This document shows positions 58,624 to 64,000 of a stretch of 64,000 nucleotides of DNA, piece by piece. Every line of letters begins with the position of its first letter. The first letter of the stretch is position 1. A program made the position numbers and the translations under genes. The notes under the pieces were generated by a model. It searched no databases. It had not been told where the DNA came from and saw nothing but the letters and a program-made list of their open reading frames with translations. This DNA is from Sweltsa coloradensis (Eukaryota > Arthropoda > Insecta > Plecoptera > Chloroperlidae): positions 186,001 to 250,000 of the forward strand of contig JAMZAV010000027.1 in NCBI GenBank assembly GCA_024449915.1. The letters are read 5' to 3'.

Positions 58624-58766
58624 TACGTCGATAATGTGGTGAAGGGACAGACCAAAGACAACTTTCAAAGCTTCCGTTGAGTTCTCCGCCGGCCTCACCG
58701 ACGCGTCGTAGTTGGCCATGAGATAGCGCGTCAGGCGGTATTCGTGTTCGTCACCAAGCACGCAAC
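58624..58766 (-). CDS. nAChR alpha subunit, exon A (mature N-terminus)
   Basis: First visible exon of a nicotinic acetylcholine receptor subunit, a ligand-gated cation channel of the Cys-loop family in the cell membrane. The 143-nt exon starts after a ctag acceptor with two bases that complete a split codon. It then reads 47 codons beginning CVLGDEHEYRLTRYLM, with VRPAENST and VVFGLSLHHIIDV, and ends at GTA before the donor GTAAGT. The segment contains the first extracellular beta strands; ENST gives a possible N-glycosylation site. It joins in phase 0 to the exon starting DEKNQ at 47909. Wording such as GDEHEYRL is closest to what I recall of alpha-9/alpha-10-like subunits, an inference without a search. 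The upstream signal-peptide exon was not found before the window end. Confidence 0.93.
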
Positions 58767-58769
58767 CTA

Positions 58770-61700
58770 GAACAAACCAGACGCAATATTAACTACCTAC
58801 CACACAGCATCCATCTATCGGACGGTCAAATATAGTGCACAACGTCTGTTAAATGTTACGTCCAGTTTTAAGTTTCTTTGTCATTTAAACAATATTAAAG
58901 TGCAACATTTGTGGGCGATAAAGTTTATGTTTCGTGTGGATATTAAATAAATATCTGTGTAATGTTTGTTAATTTTATTCATTAAATTAATTTTCTTTGT
59001 CTTAATAAAACAACCATGCAATATCTATAGGTATTTCTTCTTTCATTATTTAAAATCTCAACGATCAAAAGTGGCAGAGTCGCTATGGATATATCAATCA
59101 TCATCACCGAAAATAGCATTTAACTGCTTGATAACGATTGATAAACCCATAGCGGCAATCACACTATCGTTATAGAATCGCACTGCAGTCTTCGAGAGAG
59201 GAAGACGTGTGTGAAGTCCTACGTGTGGCTGTAGTGTTCAACCTGTCTTAGCTTGATAATATAAAGCAGCAGAATATATTTAGGGTTCAGCGTCGATAGG
59301 TAAAGCTGTATTTCAGCGGTTTTGTCCATATTTACCAATCATTTTCGTGCGAAAATAGTCTTCCATTACTCGCGCTAGCTTTAATTAAGTGGAACCAGTT
59401 GGAATATTTCTTATTTTAAGGCTTGCTTTAGATAAAAGGAATAAAATCATCTATCTATGCTTGGTAACACCCTTTCTAAAATATAATTTAAATAAAAATC
59501 CTCATTTTTACTGTTCGTCATCTTTGAATACTTGAATTATTATTAATTTTGGTTTTATCATGTAGTTTAAACCTATTTTGGTGTTTGGCTGTGATTTAAT
59601 TTTGGTATTTTCTGATTTGAATTCGATCAATTTTCATGTTTATTTTGTGAATACAATTTGCACAGGTGTCGATTTTATCGGTATTCGCGTATTACACGGA
59701 CGGACCTCTGCTTATGAAACATATCCACACAGTTAATCAATACAAAAATAGCTTTCGTCAATTTGTGTGTGTGTCCAAAAATACATTTCCAAGATGAGGG
59801 CGATAGCATGTAGAATTGATACAAGAAGACGGCGAAAATGTTTTCGTCTCTTCGGGACATACCAAGCGTCAGCCTAGTTACCATATAGATATATATTTCA
59901 CGGAATTCGAAAACTGAAACGAATTCAGAGTGGCATTGTTATTATTGCATCGTAGGTAAGAGTGAAAATATCGGATTGGTTGAAAATTATGTCAACCTCT
60001 AGAAATGCTAATGCAACAATTTTCTGTTGAAGTGTCATTGCTTGCCAAGTCATAACAATTTGTGATATTTATCATAAAAAATAATTCATTTAAAATATTT
60101 AATTTCCCTAAAGGAAAACAGGAAATGTGTGGCGGAACTGTAAGTAAACGGTGTTAATGTTATTTAAATGTCCAGCTGATATTCATGAAAATAATGATAG
60201 GCTCACTTTTAAATTTTATTTTAATGCACGTTTTGTCGACTTCAAACTTGTACAATCTCGGTATAAAAGTCATAGATTCATTTCCCCCAAAAACCCATCT
60301 CAGAGATAAGTGAATTGTACCATTGAGATAGAGTGGTTGTACGAGTTAATTTTATGCGGAGTATACGGAAAGATGTCAGTTTTCAAGTAGACATTGCAGA
60401 ATAATTTAGTAATCGTTACGTTCATTTCTATAAATTATCCTGTGGAACTTAAACCGATGATTAATTTGATTTAACGAATCGTTAAGTTAACGAGGGATCT
60501 CTACTCTTCGATAATTTCAGAATCACTTCAATTAATTAATTTCATTTCAATTATTTTGTGAATAGACGTATTGTTAGGAAAATCAAATTCGACTCTGCCG
60601 GAATTACCCACAATGAACGTGCTTGAAACTTTAAAAATAATGGGATAAAATATTATTGTGTTATTTTGTCACTAATTGGGATCAGGTTTGCATTTGAAAA
60701 TTATTGTAAGACAACGATAAAACTTGTAAAACGATTGCGAGTAATTCATTAGTGGCCAATGGGATTCAATCACACAGTTAATCTAGCTTACTGTTGATTT
60801 GTAAATGAATTGTTTGATATTTGTGGAATTATATATTTCAATGCTTATTAGACTTCATGGTAGACGGGAGAAGACGTTGGTTCGATTCCTGGCAGAGAAG
60901 ATTTCTGTACAGCTCACATCTAATTAGAAAAAGAGAACCGGATATCTGATTGACATGCATTTTTTGTTGGAATTGCAAACTAGTTAATTTCTATAAATTA
61001 CGGAGCACTATTTTATAAACTTGATAACTAATCATTCACACGCAATACACTCGGGGCATATTAATTTACTTTGACTCCTATAGCAGGGTGTCAGAGAATC
61101 GTATACGGAACAGAGTATGAACTAATATCGTTTGATGTATTTGATTTGATGCCTTAGAGTAAACTACCCTTTGATTTCTGATTACTAATTTCAATTAACA
61201 TCTGTGCGTAGCAATCAGTGTTTTAACACAAAGGCATTTCCAAGAGATGGAAACACGTCAAAGCCGTTCTCTGCTACATACAACGCGTTTCAATACACAT
61301 TTATAACGGAATTTAATTTTTCGATGTAATTTGTACGTCGATGTATAGTGTCTTGAAGATTAAAAAATATGTTCAAATCCAAAATGAAACAAAACTACAG
61401 AAGTTCATTAAGTTCGTCTGTGAAGGGAAGTGGCGTGAATATAGTTTGCAAATTGTTGTTTTCATCTCTTGTGCTTGGAATTAAAATCAGTGAAATGGGT
61501 ACATTTCAAGACTAAAAGTACGGCAAACCAAGAATAATTAATGCCAGAGGCGTCTGGGGCTATCATTAAAACTCTAATCTTGCAAACAATTAATGCAATA
61601 TCAAGATTTCCACCCTGTTTTGTTGGAAATCTTGAATGCTTGATACGAATCTTGATCGAAAAAACAATAATATTATCGTCTGCGAGTTGAAGCAATTAAA

Positions 61701-61790
61701 ATTCGATTTAAATTGTTTATCGAAGGGGATGCGACTACATTAACCTCATTCCCCTTCCACTCGACTAAAATTGCTTCGGAAATAATTAAC
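58770..61790. other. upstream intron or 5' region, no gene recognised
   Basis: Expected to hold the intron toward the signal-peptide exon; no such exon recognised. A weak B box is at 60888 (TGGTTCGATTCCTGG). Confidence 0.4.
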
Positions 61791-61797
61791 GAACGTT

Positions 61798-62064
61798 GCG
61801 GTGGTGATGGTTCAGACTCGTCTTCTGATCGACTCGGCATTGGGGACGAGAGAGCTGACGTCCACCCACCACAGGGCGCGTTCTAGGCAGGTTCAGGCGG
61901 TAGTGATGGTTCACACTCGTCTTCTGATCGGCATTGGGGACGAGAGCGACGTCCCCACCACAGGGCGCGTTCTAGGCAGGTTCAGGCGGTAGTGATGGTT
62001 CAGACTCGTCTTCTGATCGACTCGGCATTGGGGACGAGAGAGCTGACGTCATAGGCAGGTGTTT
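61798..62064 (+). repeat. three-copy tandem repeat, unit 89-99 bp
   Basis: Units start at 61798, 61897 and 61986 with GCGGT-GTGATGGTTCA. Each has ACTCGTCTTCTGATCG and GGCATTGGGGACGAGAG, and the first two end with CACAGGGCGCGTTCTAGGCA. GC-richer than the surroundings. No coding assignment. Confidence 0.9.
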
Positions 62065-62069
62065 TAAGT

Positions 62070-63100
62070 GGGTGTAGGTCATTGAGTTGGTACACCTAAG
62101 CGTACGCATCGTACTATAGGGTGGTACCATGGAGGTAACGACCTAGCTTGACTAAATTGCAAGCAGCTTTGTATTTTGAGTGTAAGGTATGAGCATGCGG
62201 AAGTAGTCCTTGAGTCTTTTAATATAACAAGACTGCATTTCCCAGCTGATTCATCTACATCTTCTTTAACTCTTACCCCCTAACTCGTGTTAACCTCATC
62301 AAATATCGAGTCAGAAACTGTTAACAATTTGTTTGTTCGTTCTTTTCTGTATCCTTGGAAATTTACCCTCCTAGACATTGTACAGGAATACGGTCACTTG
62401 AAGACGCTGTGCTAGATCATGATAGGTAGTTATAGTTCATTACCAAACTAGGTATGGATCGCAATGGGAGGTATTTCGTGAGAAATGTAGCGTAGCGTAG
62501 GTGTTTCTACCGATTTATGAGTCTCAATTTGGTTGCTTAAAATTAAACAAATGATTGAATGTCATTACAAATTAAAATCGTTTATTTAAAGGGCCATGCT
62601 AAGGCTTAAGGCATGACATGTTTTTTAAAAGCACCCCTAATAAATGTTCGATAAATACATATTGAGCGCGTTTTCAATTATTCGCTAAAACTGTCGACGT
62701 TCTATGTGAAGGTGCAAGTTACCCCACTTGCCTTCCAAGCCAATCAATCAAGGGGCTTTGAAGCAGGAAATGAAGTCTTGTTACACCGAGCTCAACTCTG
62801 TAGCCTCTTTACTGGCGGATCAGTGGGTCACATGATAGACAGGATCTAAGCGACCTACTTCCACAGTTCGACATACGACTCAAACTGCAAATTGAACACT
62901 GCATAATGTGTAAGACAAAATCGATAAGATGTTTTTACAAATATTGATAATGTAAGTTTAACTGTGTAGCGAATCAGTACGTAACGGTTTTTTTAGGATT
63001 AATTTATTACTTTGTGCTTATTACTTAGTCTTTATATTTTGATATCATGTTTACTCATTTTTATGAATGTGTTTACAGTCCAATGTATGTATTTATGAGG
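62070..63100. other. no gene recognised
   Basis: AT-rich sequence before the LINE copies at the right edge. Confidence 0.4.
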
Positions 63101-63109
63101 AATGTTAAT

Positions 63110-64000
63110 TATTTATTTAACGTCTATCTTATTCAGTTAAAAAACTGATTTACAAAGGAGGATAACTAAATAAATAAATCTAACTACATAGATGCAGACA
63201 CAACAATGAACTACAGCAAAGTAAATATAGAAATAGTAATATTACAACAACCTTTGTATAAATGACACAATTATTTGGTAACAAATTCAAAAAAGATATT
63301 AAATGCAATTAATTAATGAACCAAACATCTTGTGTTCAACTCTTGATAACAATTTAGTACGAAAGATCGTGACTGATATATAATTATAATCGGACGTTTA
63401 ATTATTGGAAATTGCATAAGTCAAAAACTGATCACAGCAATGATACAGGACACCTAACTCAAGTTGCGAGCTCCTCAGTTGCCGACAACCAGACAATCTA
63501 GGCAAAACAAATATTGAAAATACCTTGATTATATCATAACCATTATTCAATTAGCATAACATGGCATAACCAAAGCAATAATTAACAACCAAAGAGAATA
63601 GCTAAAATTAAATATAAGAACTAATGTCGAGAAATTAACATTACACGCACTCAAATATAACGAACCATAAATAAATACTAAAAATCAAATTCTTCTCGCC
63701 TTTGATACATTTTCATTGCTTCAATTTTACTCTTAAATTGTACGATTCTTAGCTCAGTTTTATTTTATTTATTTATTTTACGTCTATTCTATTCAGTTTA
63801 AAAAAACTGATTTACAAAGGAGGACAACTAAATAAATGTCATTACACAGATGTAGACACAACAGTGAACAACAGTTACCGTAAAAAAAAACTGGCTTTTA
63901 ATATTATAAGAAAGTTTTCAAAGGGAAACGCCTCTGTACAAAAATGACTTTCTAAATGATTCAGAAATTAATCAAGGAACTTGCAATGAGTATATCAGAA
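63110..64000 (-). mobile_element. LINE copy, 3' UTR and end of RT, running off the window
   Basis: Tail TATTTATTTAACGTC, hairpin CAGTTAAAAAACTG and the GAGGATAACTAAATAAAT block match the LINE at 10.7 kb in reverse. Then comes the UTR with CAATGATACAGGACACC (equals about 10090). Coding remnants follow: FKSKIEAM at about 63710 and, beyond a nested insertion, the FLYRGVSF-equivalent at about 63930. Confidence 0.85.
63762..63885 (-). mobile_element. second LINE 3' end nested in the first
   Basis: TTTATTTATTTTACGTCTATT, hairpin CAGTTTAAAAAAACTG and AGGAGGACAACTAAATAAAT. It interrupts the older copy between its CTCAGT and ACTGGCTT sequences, which are adjacent (CTGAG/AAACTGG) in the copy at about 9805. 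A short, 5'-truncated insertion. Confidence 0.8.

Overview
This is a eukaryotic, AT-rich, repeat-dense window, most likely from an arthropod genome. A short-interspersed-repeat family here resembles one I recall from insects such as termites and cockroaches, but that placement is only a suggestion. There is no bacterial-style gene packing, and I found one convincing host gene.

The gene is a nicotinic acetylcholine receptor (nAChR) subunit of alpha type, most like the alpha-9/alpha-10 group. It is read on the minus strand from about 58.8 kb down to 5.9 kb. Six consecutive exons can be placed with acceptor and donor sites: 58766-58624, 47909-47755, 39233-39050, 18988-18772, 12863-12729 and 6070-5868. 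All phases join cleanly, giving about 345 residues. They run from the mature N-terminus through the Cys-loop, the paired cysteines, M1, M2 and M3, and the start of the M3-M4 loop. The signal-peptide exon and the last exon(s) with M4 were not found, so the gene probably extends past both ends of the window. Introns reach 20 kb and are full of mobile elements.

Two exons are odd. The exon at 39 kb runs into ten tandem copies of its own 3' end plus donor site (38308-39120). The exon at 47.8 kb is preceded by two degenerate tandem copies of its own 5' end plus acceptor (to about 48095).

Repeat landscape by region: 0-0.8 kb, head-to-head copies of a dispersed repeat (called family A here, start GGATGAGC, end CCTAGT). 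2.5-3.6 kb, tRNA-like sequences, family B and an inverted-repeat element. 6.3-7.5 kb, two inverted-repeat structures with hammerhead/Penelope-like motifs. 9-10.8 kb, a decayed LINE (YADD reverse transcriptase) with a conserved 3' hairpin. 13-17.8 kb, a foldback, family A and a satellite-like array. 22-28.6 kb, more family A, LINE 3' ends and a nested MITE. 32.4-36.3 kb, foldbacks, two family A copies and the 3' part of a restriction-like-endonuclease LINE. 48.4-54.8 kb, a 2.7-kb direct repeat, each copy starting with a 5S rRNA-derived SINE, separated by an inverted satellite-like array. 63.1-64 kb, a LINE with a second LINE 3' end nested in it.

Repeat family names A, B and X are local labels. 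Most other stretches are AT-rich intron without any gene I can support.
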